Source: Spirochaetota bacterium (GTDB lineage Bacteria > Spirochaetota > Spirochaetia > Treponematales > Breznakiellaceae). From it: 8,201 bases of DNA. The stretch covers positions 1 to 8,201 of the forward strand of contig JAEXTK010000156.1 in the NCBI GenBank assembly GCA_023406985.1. Direction: 5' to 3'. The notes beneath the pieces are model-generated. The model had not been told where the DNA came from. It saw nothing but the letters and a program-made list of their open reading frames with translations, and ran no database searches. Shown here piece by piece: positions 1-6,369 of this stretch. Each line of letters starts with the position of its first letter. The stretch's first letter is position 1. A program made the position numbers and the translations under genes.

Positions 1-1536
1 GCCGAGGCTCGCCGCGCCCGAGAAGAGGTCCGCGAGGCTCGGTTCCGGGGTGTAGGCGTTCGCCGCTCCGCAGCCGCGGCCCGCGCCGCCACGGGCTTGA
101 CCGGCGCCGGCGCGTCGGCCGTAGGCCCCGGTCCGGGCTTCGCCGGTCGCCTGGCGTCCGTCGCCGCCCCTCCGGCGTTCGCCGTAACCGCGGCCTTCGC
201 CGCGGCCGAGCCTGCTCTCCGAGGTGAGCGGTTGCCGTTCCGATCGGGGGATGCCGCCGTTCCTGCCGGATTGCGGCCGCTCCCCGTCCTGCGCGCTCCG
301 ATCGCTCCGCGGTCGGCGCGCGAGCGGCGCGGAAGCCGTTCCGGGGCGGTTTCGCCGATTCGCGCCGTTTTCCGGATCCCGCAGGGGTTCGATGTCCAGG
401 CGGTAGGGATGATCCAGCTCCACGGGAATGCGGAAGCCGATGAGGCGCTCGATATCGCGGAGGAGGGGCCGCTCTTCCGCGTCGCAGAAGGAGACGGCCA
501 CGCCCTCGGCGCCGGCCCGGGCGGTGCGGCCGATGCGGTGGACGTAGGTCTCGCTCTCGTTCGGGAGGTCGAAGTTCACGACGAGCTCGATGTCGTCCAC
601 GTCGATGCCGCGGGCCGCGAGGTCCGTGGCCACGAGGACGTCCACGCCGCCGCTGCGGAAGGCGTCCATGGTGCGGGTCCGGGCGTTCTGGCTCTTGTTC
701 GCGTGGATGGCGTCGGCGGCGATCCCTTCGGCGGCGAGCTGCTTCACGAGCCGGTTCGCGCCGTGCTTCGTCTTGGTGAAGACGATGACGCGCTTGAAGC
801 CGTCCTCCTTGAGTATGGCGGCGAGGAGGTGCCGCTTGTCCTCCTTGCTCACGAAGAGGACTTTCTGGTCGATCTTGTCGGCGGTCGGTTGGGTTGAGGC
901 GACGGCGGCCCGGACGGGGTCCTTGAGGAGGGGATCGGCGAAGGCCTCGATCTCCGGCGGCATGGTCGCCGAGAAGAAGATGGTCTGCCGTACGGCGGGG
1001 AGGAGGGCGACGATGCGGCGGACGTCGCGGATGAAGCCCATGTCGAACATGCGGTCCGCCTCGTCCAGGACCACCGCTTCCACCTTGCCGAGGGTGAGGT
1101 GGCCGCGGTCCACGAGGTCGAGGAGCCGGCCGGGCGTGGCGACGAGGACGTCGACGCCCTTGGACAGGGCCTTCTCCTGCGGCGTGGAGCCCACGCCGCC
1201 GAAGACGCAGACCCGGGTGAGGTTGGCGCCGCGGCCGTACGCGGCGAAGCTCGCCTCGATCTGGGCGGCGAGCTCCCGGGTGGGCGCCACGACGAGGACC
1301 CGGGCGCCTTTGGCGGGGGCCGGGCGCGGATCCTGGAGGAGACGCTGGATGAGCGGTAGGGCGAAGGCCGCCGTCTTGCCCGTGCCCGTCTGGGCGATGC
1401 CCAGGAGGTCGCGGCCGGCCAGGAGGGCCGGGATGGATTCGGCTTGGATGGGGGTGGGCGTCTCGTACCCCTCGCCGCGCACGGCGGAAAGGACCGGGTC
1501 CAGGAGCCCGAGGGAAGCGAAGTCGTTTTGGTTCAA
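1..1536 (-). CDS. rhlE: DEAD-box ATP-dependent RNA helicase, RhlE type (3' end beyond the window)
   Basis: An ATP-dependent RNA helicase that would remodel RNA duplexes in ribosome assembly, mRNA decay or cold adaptation. The reading frame stays open from the start to position 1 (512 codons visible). Motifs in order: Q-motif GYETPTPIQ (23-31), Walker A AQTGTGKT (48-55), PTREL (85-89), TPGR (134-137), DEAD (158-161), SAT (189-191), then in the second RecA lobe ATDLAARGID and HRIGRTARAG (333-342). All core motifs look intact. From about residue 393 a basic, Arg/Gly-rich low-complexity tail follows, the usual place for auxiliary RNA binding in RhlE proteins. The last visible residues (NAYTPEPSLADLFSGARRAS) are less repetitive, so the true C-terminus lies outside. 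The start is TTG at 1536: an in-frame TAA at 1548-1546 excludes anything upstream, and AAGGA sits 6 nt before it. The family is certain; the RhlE subgroup is likely from the Q-motif region and basic tail. Confidence 0.93.
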   Translation of the reverse strand, partial: MNQNDFASLGLLDPVLSAVRGEGYETPTPIQAESIPALLAGRDLLGIAQTGTGKTAAFALPLIQRLLQDPRPAPAKGARVLVVAPTRELAAQIEASFAAYGRGANLTRVCVFGGVGSTPQEKALSKGVDVLVATPGRLLDLVDRGHLTLGKVEAVVLDEADRMFDMGFIRDVRRIVALLPAVRQTIFFSATMPPEIEAFADPLLKDPVRAAVASTQPTADKIDQKVLFVSKEDKRHLLAAILKEDGFKRVIVFTKTKHGANRLVKQLAAEGIAADAIHANKSQNARTRTMDAFRSGGVDVLVATDLAARGIDVDDIELVVNFDLPNESETYVHRIGRTARAGAEGVAVSFCDAEERPLLRDIERLIGFRIPVELDHPYRLDIEPLRDPENGANRRNRPGTASAPLARRPRSDRSAQDGERPQSGRNGGIPRSERQPLTSESRLGRGEGRGYGERRRGGDGRQATGEARTGAYGRRAGAGQARGGAGRGCGAANAYTPEPSLADLFSGAASLG

Positions 1537-1541
1537 ACGGT

Positions 1542-1547
1542 TTCCTT
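1542..1547 (-). promoter_or_regulatory. Ribosome binding site fixing the TTG start of the helicase
   Basis: On the minus strand AAGGA (1547-1543) lies 6 nt before the TTG codon at 1536-1534. The same bases overlap an in-frame TAA (1548-1546), so no longer N-terminus is possible. The first in-frame ATG lies far inside the protein, beyond the DEAD motif, so the TTG must be used. Confidence 0.75.
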
Positions 1548-1548
1548 A

Positions 1549-1572
1549 CGGAGGGCGCGGGACGGCCCTCCG
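1549..1572 (-). promoter_or_regulatory. Perfect 8-bp hairpin directly upstream of the helicase ribosome binding site
   Basis: In the helicase transcript CGGAGGGC (1572-1565) can pair perfectly with GCCCTCCG (1556-1549) across an 8-nt loop. The stem ends one nucleotide before the AAGGA ribosome binding site. The inverted repeat is seen directly. A role in controlling translation, for example by stacking against or limiting access to the site, is inference. It is not a terminator, because no U-run follows. Confidence 0.45.
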
Positions 1573-1691
1573 GACGCGCATGCGGCGTCGCGCTCAAGTC
1601 TCGCCGTACGGCGCGTAAGGCCGTCGGCCGGGCGACGCCGCGGTTCCCTTCGGCATCGGGCGGGGGCCCGGCGCGGGAATCGACGTCCGTT

Positions 1692-1730
1692 CGGCTCCGC
1701 CAGGGAGCCGGGCGACGGCTTCGGCTCCCT
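1692..1730 (-). promoter_or_regulatory. Two mutually exclusive hairpins in the helicase leader
   Basis: On the helicase transcript AGGGAGCCG (1730-1722) can pair with CGGCTCCCT (1710-1702), giving a perfect 9-bp stem with an 11-nt loop. Alternatively CGGCTCC (1710-1704) can pair with GGAGCCG (1698-1692), a 7-bp stem with a 5-nt loop. Both use 1704-1710, so only one can form at a time. The segment lies about 30 nt downstream of the predicted transcription start. The pairing is visible in the sequence; a regulatory switch is inferred. Confidence 0.4.
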
Positions 1731-1764
1731 GAGCGGGGCCCGCCGTCGCGCTTACCGTGCCTCG

Positions 1765-1793
1765 AATATACCGCGTCGCGGCGACAGGTTCAA
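1765..1793 (-). promoter_or_regulatory. Sigma-70-type promoter for the helicase gene
   Basis: On the minus strand TTGAAC (1793-1788; 4 of 6 to TTGACA), a 17-bp spacer, then TATATT (1770-1765; 5 of 6 to TATAAT). This is the best promoter match seen in the window and stands out against the GC-rich background. Transcription would begin near 1758, giving a leader of about 220 nt before the TTG start at 1536. Confidence 0.7.
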
Positions 1794-1866
1794 GCCTTGC
1801 AATGCGGGCGAAATCGGGCGATCCTTCTCCCCGACAGGTACTTTTGAAACAACGGCGAGGTGACCT

Positions 1867-2871
1867 TTGAAGATAGGTAGAGCGTTCCGTTTCCTTTTTC
1901 TTGTCGTTCCGTTGGCCGCGGCGGCCCAGTCCGTCGCGGCCCAGTCCGCGGCGGCCCCGGTCGCGACTGCCCCGGCCGCCGAGCGGCCCATGGACTTCGC
2001 GGAGGTGTGGGCCTACCTCATGAAGGGGGAAGAGGCCTTCTTGAGCGCGCAGTATCCCATCACCGACATCGGGTACTTCGGCGCGGGGATTTCGATGTTC
2101 GGGAAGCTGACGGGCGTGCCCGATCGCCGGAAGCTCGCCTCCTTCAAGGGCCGGGTCCACCTCGTGGTGGCCGAAACCGGCAACCAGGCCCTCACCCACT
2201 TCTGCCTCGATCCGCGCTTCGAACTGCGCGAGGCCATCATCGGGGAGATCGTCGCCGCCGCGGCCCCCTTCGACGGAGTGCAGATCGACTTTGAGGCGGT
2301 GCCGTCCGCGGACAAGGCCCTGTTCGTGGAGTTCCTCGGCCGGCTCAAGGAGCGGCTCGGCGGCAAGCCGCTCACCGTGGCGCTCCCCGCGCGCTGGAAG
2401 ACGGTGGACGACTCCTACGACTACGCGCTCATCGGCCAAGTCGTGGACCGCATCGTCGTCATGGCCTACGACGAGCATTGGAGTTCGAGCGTGCCGGGCC
2501 CGATCGCCTCCATCGATTGGTGCAGGAACGTCTCCCAGTACGCGCTCTCCACGATCGGCCCCGGCAAGCTCATCATGGGCCTTCCCTTTTACGGGCGGGC
2601 CTGGGCGGACAAGAATCCGGCCCGGGCCTACAAGCATTCGGGCGTGGCCCAGCTCCGCGCGGAGAAGGCGCTCGAGACCGTGAACCGGGACAACGAGATC
2701 CCCTTCTTCGACTACCAGGAGACGGTGAACGTCCGCGTGTTCTACGAGGACGCCGCCTCCATCTCCTACCGCCTCCAGCTGTACGGGAGCGCCTCCGTGG
2801 ACAAGGTCGCGTTCTGGCGGCTCGGGCAGGAAGACGCGGCCGTCTGGACCTATCTCAGGGCCGTCAATTGA
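1867..2871 (+). CDS. Secreted glycoside hydrolase family 18 protein (SleL/YaaH-like)
   Basis: A predicted exported glycosidase acting on an N-acetylglucosamine polymer, either peptidoglycan or chitin. The N-terminus is a signal peptide: basic KIGRAFR, hydrophobic FLFLVVPLAAAA (9-20), with cleavage likely after A20 or A25, followed by an Ala-rich spacer. The GH18 barrel contains FDGVQIDFE (135-143), which fits the DxxDxDxE active-site motif with catalytic acid E143 and D141. MAYDEHW (199-205) supplies the conserved Tyr-Asp, and GLPFYGRAW (238-246) is a typical GH18 strand. The YDEHW wording and the following PGP-IAS resemble bacterial SleL/YaaH spore-cortex or wall glucosaminidases more than classical chitinases. 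No LysM domain is present. Position 139 is Gln where Asp or Asn is usual. The start is TTG at 1867 with GAGGTGA 3 nt upstream; the signal peptide supports it, and the next in-frame Met (codon 42) would remove the signal. The exact substrate is unknown. Confidence 0.85.
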   Translation: MKIGRAFRFLFLVVPLAAAAQSVAAQSAAAPVATAPAAERPMDFAEVWAYLMKGEEAFLSAQYPITDIGYFGAGISMFGKLTGVPDRRKLASFKGRVHLVVAETGNQALTHFCLDPRFELREAIIGEIVAAAAPFDGVQIDFEAVPSADKALFVEFLGRLKERLGGKPLTVALPARWKTVDDSYDYALIGQVVDRIVVMAYDEHWSSSVPGPIASIDWCRNVSQYALSTIGPGKLIMGLPFYGRAWADKNPARAYKHSGVAQLRAEKALETVNRDNEIPFFDYQETVNVRVFYEDAASISYRLQLYGSASVDKVAFWRLGQEDAAVWTYLRAVN

Positions 2872-3440
2872 GGCGGGGCCGCCTCGTCCTGGAGACCGAA
2901 CGCCTCCGATTGCGCGATCACCGGAGAAGCGACTTCGAAAAGTACTACGCGCTCTTCGCCGATCCTGAGGTCGCCGAATTCATCGCGTACGGCCTCCGTT
3001 CCGACCGGAAGGCCCAAAAGCGCGCGTTCTCCGCGATACGCGCCCAGCCGGCCCTCGCCGCGCGCGACAAGTATTACCTGCTCGCGGAGGACCGCGCGAG
3101 CGGGGAGTTCGTCGGGGAGTGCGGCTTCGACGTCATCCGGCGGGAAGCGGGGGGCGGGATCGCGGAGGCGGGCTACTACATCGCGCGCTCGAAGTGGGGC
3201 GCGGGCTACGCGACGGAAATCCTCGGCGCGCTCATCGACTATTGCTTCCGTGAGCTCGGCCTCCACAAGGTCATGGGGACCTGCGACTGCCGGAACCTCG
3301 GGTCCGCCCGCGTCATGGAGAAGTGCGGCATGGTCCGCGAAGGGCTCCTCCGTCTCCAGCGGGCGAGCGGGGGAATCTGGGTGGACGAATGCTTCTACGG
3401 AATCCTGCGGGGGAGCCGATTTCCGGAGATACCGTCGTAA
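2868..3440 (+). CDS. GNAT family N-acetyltransferase (RimJ/RimL type)
   Basis: A cytoplasmic acetyl-CoA-dependent acetyltransferase of about 190 residues, normal for the RimJ/RimL (Acetyltransf_3) group, which acetylates protein N-termini or small amines. The N-terminus has the typical LETERLRLRD opening. The acetyl-CoA loop is KWGAGYATE (109-117), a version of Q/RxxGxG. NLGSARVMEKCGM (143-155) is the usual helix and strand near the C-terminus (N-x-x-S-x-R-V-M-E-K-x-G). I chose TTG at 2868 as the start: it overlaps the TGA of the glycosidase (TTGA, 2868-2871), has AGGG 7 nt upstream, and places the family's conserved opening at residues 6-16. The frame is open further upstream, but that stretch is a shadow of the glycosidase gene. 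Overlap implies translational coupling. The substrate cannot be told from the sequence. Confidence 0.87.
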   Translation: MRRGRLVLETERLRLRDHRRSDFEKYYALFADPEVAEFIAYGLRSDRKAQKRAFSAIRAQPALAARDKYYLLAEDRASGEFVGECGFDVIRREAGGGIAEAGYYIARSKWGAGYATEILGALIDYCFRELGLHKVMGTCDCRNLGSARVMEKCGMVREGLLRLQRASGGIWVDECFYGILRGSRFPEIPS

Positions 3441-3500
3441 TCCCGCAACCGTAGGGAGCTGGGCCCGTCTAAACTAATGATTACCGGAAAAGTAAACATT

Positions 3501-3505
3501 GGAGG
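3501..3505 (+). promoter_or_regulatory. Ribosome binding site selecting the desaturase start at 3510
   Basis: GGAGG ends 4 nt before ATG 3510. An in-frame ATG at 3477 would add 11 residues but has no ribosome binding site at a useful distance, so 3510 is the better start despite the slightly short spacing. Confidence 0.6.
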
Positions 3506-3509
3506 CCCC

Positions 3510-4520
3510 ATGGTTCCCGCACAGACGACGAGGCCGGCGTGGCTGTCCCGCATCAAGGAGTTCGCCGCTCCGGACAGCGGCGCGGCCGCCCGGCAACTGA
3601 TCAATACGTTGTTGCCCTATTTCGCGATCTTGGCGCTCATGTACCTGACGATCCGGTGGGGCCTGCCTGAAGCCGTGACGCTCGCCCTGTCCCTCCCGGC
3701 GGCGCTGTTCCTGGTCCGGGTCTTCATCCTCTTCCACGATTGTTCGCACGGATCGTTCTTGAAGTCGAAGCGGGCGATGACCGCGATCGGCACCTTCCTC
3801 GGCATCCTCACCTTCACCCCCTACGCGACCTGGAGGTGCTGCCACGGCATCCACCACGCCACGGTCGGCAACCTGGACCGCCGCGGCGTCGGGGACATCT
3901 GGACCATGACCGTGCAGGAATACCAGGCGAGTTCCCGCTTCGCGCGCCTCAAGTACCGCCTCTACCGGCACCCCCTGGTGCTTTTCGTCCTCGGCCCCGT
4001 CTACGTCTTCTTGATCAAGAACCGGTTTCCCGACAAGCACGCGAAGCGTGGGTAGACCCTGAGCCTGCTCATCACCAACGCCGGCATCCTCGCGATCGCC
4101 CTGGCGTGCGCGTTTACGATCGGGTTACGGGCGTACCTGCTCATCCAGCTGCCCACGCTGTTCTTCGCGGCGGTAGGCGGCATCTGGCTCTTCTACGTCC
4201 AACACCAGTTCGACCCGAGCTATTGGGAGCGTTCCAATGACTGGCAATCGTTCGAGGCGTGCATGCGGGGCAGCTCCTTCTACAAGTTGCCGCCCGTCCT
4301 CCAGTGGTTCTCCGCCAACATCGGCTTACACCACATCCACCACCTCGCGCCGCGCATCCCGAACTATCGGCTCCAGGCCTGCCTGAACGCGATTCCCGAC
4401 CTTGACCTCGTGGACGCGATCACCCTCCGCCGCAGCTTTTCGGCCATCTACCTCAATCTCTGGGACGAGATGGGCAAGCGGCTCGTGAGTTTCCGGAGCC
4501 TGCGGGCTACGCGAGCTTGA
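3510..4520 (+). pseudogene. Membrane fatty acid desaturase interrupted by an in-frame TAG
   Basis: A membrane di-iron acyl-lipid desaturase (FA_desaturase family, resembling Bacillus Des and cyanobacterial DesA) that would put double bonds into membrane fatty acids. Numbered from ATG 3510: hydrophobic segments fill about 22-75, histidine box 1 is HDCSH (76-80), box 2 is HGIHH (112-116), and box 3 is HHIHH (274-278), preceded by the family signature VQHQFDPSYWER and by SSFYKLPPVLQWF. Codon 182 (4053-4055) is TAG, yet the same frame continues with clean family sequence to TGA at 4518-4520, about 336 codons, a normal length. The 181-residue product made by stopping would lack box 3 and part of the membrane domain and should be inactive. 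No frameshift is involved and no good restart codon follows the TAG; ATG 4263 is too late. Options are a recent nonsense mutation, a sequencing error, or stop-codon readthrough. It lies 69 bp after the acetyltransferase, probably in the same transcript. The family call is firm; the intact or broken state is not settled. Confidence 0.85.
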
Positions 4521-6360
4521 AGCGCTCCGTCTCGCGCAAGAGCGTATCGATGTAGTCCTTGTTCCGGGCGCCGAGGTCGGAGATCGCGGTCAGGGTCTTG
4601 TTGATCTCCACGGTGCCGACGGCGATCTCTTCCATGCCTTGGCGGATGATCTGGGTCTCGCCGAGGAGGGAGGTCATCTCCGCGCGGATCGTGGAGCTGG
4701 AACCGGTCATCTCGTTCGACCCGACGCGGACCTCCGCGGTGACCGCGTTGATCGCGGTGAGCGCGTCGAGTATCTGCCGGCTGCCCTCTTCCTGTTCGGA
4801 CATCGCGTTTTTCAGCTCGCTTTCGAGGTTGTCGATGCGGCGGATCATGGCGAGGGTGTCGTCGAAGGCGGAGTCCGCCACCTTGGAGTCCGCGACGACG
4901 CGCTCGATGGATTCCCGGATGGCGTTGATGTTGGCCTTCACCCGCTTGGACTGGGCGGCGGCCGACTCGGCGAGCTTGCGGATTTCGTCCGCGACCACGG
5001 AGAAGCCCCTGCCCGCCTCGCCGGCGTGGGCGGCCTCTATGGCGGCGTTCATCGCGAGCAGGTTCGTTTGCGCCGCGATGGCGCTGATGACGGCGTTCGC
5101 CTCCATGAGCGAGGCCGACTGGGCGTCGATGGCGCCGATCCGGTCGCTCACCGCCTTGAGCCGCGCCTTCCCGTCGTCGGAGGTGCGTATGAGCTCCGCG
5201 AACTCCCTCTCGACCTTCTCGACGTTGCGGGACATGGAGCCGATGTTGGCCACCATCTCCTCTATGGCCGCCGAGGATTGCGTGACGCTGCTCGCCTGTT
5301 CCTCTATCCGCCGGTTCAGGGCTTCCAGGTTGCCCGAGATCTGGTCCACCGTCGCCGCCGTCTCGGTGACGCTCGCGCCCTGATTCTCCACGCGTTCGCG
5401 CATGGAGCCGATGTTGGCGGAGATCTGGTTCACCGAGGCGGCCGTCTCCATCAGGTTGGACGCGAGGCTGCCGCCGATCTCCGAAAGGCGCGCCGTGGAC
5501 TCTCGCACCGAGAGGAGGATGGCGGCGAGCGCCTCGGAGAATTCGTTGAACGCGGCCGAGGTCTCGCCGATCTCGTCGCGCGAGTCGATGAGGAGCCTCC
5601 CCGTGAGGTCGCCCGATCCGGAGGCGATATCCTTGAGCGATCGGCGCATGGCGATGACGGGCCGGGCGATCCGCTTCGCGAATACGCGGGAGAGCAGCGT
5701 CGCGGACATGAGCGAAATGAGCAGAACCGCGCAGATCACGATGATCCGCGGCGCGAGGGTCCGTTGGATATCCGCCTTCCGCGTCGCGATGAGGGCGTCG
5801 ATGCCGTCGATGTAGGCGCCCGTTCCGATCACCCATCGGAAGGGTTCGAAGGCGAGCGAATAGCTGCGCTTGGGGAGCGCCTCGCCTCCCTCCTTCTTGG
5901 GGAACCAATATTCGGTGAAACCGCCTCCCGCCCGGCCCGCCGCGATGATGGCCTTGATGAATTCGTTTCCCTGGGCATCCTTCGCGTCCATGCGGGGGAG
6001 GCCCTCGGCGCTCCGTCCGAGCAGGACGACGTTGACGCCGTCGTAGGTGTCCGCCCAAAAGTAGCCGTCTTGCCCGAACCGTAGCTCGCGGAGGAGATCG
6101 GCGGCGAGCTTCATGCCCGCCTCGCGGGAGATCTCGCCGGACCGGATACGGCCGTCCACCGCCGTAAGGAGGCTTACGGCGGTCTCCACTTCGCTTTTCA
6201 CGAGCAGGTCGAAGCTCTCCCGCAGGTACCCTTCGTAGTCCCGGACCGACGTAGCGGTGGCGGTGAATATGTTCACCACCGTCACCGCGCCGAACGCGAG
6301 CGCGAGCACGAAGACGATGGACACGGTGAGCAAGGTTATCTTCGACGCGATGCTTTTCAT
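4507..6360 (-). CDS. Methyl-accepting chemotaxis protein with sCache_2 sensor domain
   Basis: A transmembrane chemoreceptor that would bind a small ligand outside the membrane and control CheA/CheW. In order: TM1 (about 10-30); an extracytoplasmic single Cache domain with GYFWADT (99-105), GFTEYWFPKKEGG and WVIGTGAYIDGIDA (176-189), the hallmarks of sCache_2; TM2 (206-227); a HAMP domain (about 228-280); then a long coiled coil with the MCP tip region AQTNLLAMNAAIEAAHAGEAG (430-450) and GRGFSVVADEIRKLAE. The tip wording is like that of spirochaete receptors. No NWETF-type CheR/CheB tether is seen; the protein ends ERFKLA. I place the start at ATG 6360 (617 residues), with GGAGGGA (6376-6370) upstream and a short basic N-terminus before TM1. 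The TTG at 6378 is in frame but coincides with that ribosome binding site. The gene ends in TAG and overlaps the desaturase 3' end by 14 bp on the opposite strand. Confidence 0.93.
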   Translation of the reverse strand: MKSIASKITLLTVSIVFVLALAFGAVTVVNIFTATATSVRDYEGYLRESFDLLVKSEVETAVSLLTAVDGRIRSGEISREAGMKLAADLLRELRFGQDGYFWADTYDGVNVVLLGRSAEGLPRMDAKDAQGNEFIKAIIAAGRAGGGFTEYWFPKKEGGEALPKRSYSLAFEPFRWVIGTGAYIDGIDALIATRKADIQRTLAPRIIVICAVLLISLMSATLLSRVFAKRIARPVIAMRRSLKDIASGSGDLTGRLLIDSRDEIGETSAAFNEFSEALAAILLSVRESTARLSEIGGSLASNLMETAASVNQISANIGSMRERVENQGASVTETAATVDQISGNLEALNRRIEEQASSVTQSSAAIEEMVANIGSMSRNVEKVEREFAELIRTSDDGKARLKAVSDRIGAIDAQSASLMEANAVISAIAAQTNLLAMNAAIEAAHAGEAGRGFSVVADEIRKLAESAAAQSKRVKANINAIRESIERVVADSKVADSAFDDTLAMIRRIDNLESELKNAMSEQEEGSRQILDALTAINAVTAEVRVGSNEMTGSSSTIRAEMTSLLGETQIIRQGMEEIAVGTVEINKTLTAISDLGARNKDYIDTLLRETERFKLA

Positions 6361-6369
6361 GCGGGGAGG

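Larger units (their letters stand above)
1537..1866. other. Divergent intergenic region between helicase and glycosidase genes
   Basis: These 330 bp hold no credible gene: reading frames crossing it are antisense shadows of the flanking genes. It contains the helicase promoter, the leader hairpins listed separately, and a perfect 12-bp palindrome CGCCGTACGGCG at 1602-1613. I could not identify a convincing plus-strand promoter for the glycosidase operon. Its ribosome binding site GAGGTGA is at 1857-1863. Confidence 0.6.

Noticed and set aside
1602..1613. 12-bp palindrome CGCCGTACGGCG as an operator
   Set aside because: It is a perfect palindrome but lies inside the predicted leader of a GC-rich genome, where such words are common; no second copy was found near a promoter.
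590..1618. A 342-codon plus-strand open frame opposite the helicase
   Set aside because: It is a shadow of the helicase, whose full set of DEAD-box motifs is intact on the minus strand.
1594..2637. A 347-codon minus-strand open frame spanning the intergenic region and the glycosidase
   Set aside because: It is antisense to the glycosidase and contains the helicase promoter and leader; its composition is non-protein-like and no domain is seen.
3470..3498. Promoter-like AT-rich segment before the desaturase (TAAACT, TAAACA)
   Set aside because: Neither -10-like hexamer has a credible -35 at the right distance, and the gene can be served by read-through from the acetyltransferase.
3477..3509. 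ATG 3477 as the desaturase start
   Set aside because: It has no ribosome binding site at a suitable distance, whereas GGAGG lies just before ATG 3510.
4053..4055. TAG reassigned to an amino acid genome-wide
   Set aside because: The chemoreceptor frame ends at TAG (4509-4507), after a plausible C-terminus, so TAG appears to act as a normal stop here. A single gene cannot exclude suppression, but reassignment is not supported.
4263..4520. A separate small gene starting at ATG 4263
   Set aside because: It is the same frame as the desaturase and encodes only the family's C-terminal part with histidine box 3; it cannot fold as a desaturase alone and has no ribosome binding site.
4448..6084. Long open frames on both strands across the chemoreceptor gene (536 codons minus, 481 codons plus)
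   Set aside because: They overlap the strongly supported chemoreceptor frame and translate to Arg/Gly/His-rich or Asp/Gly/Val-rich sequence typical of out-of-frame GC-rich DNA.
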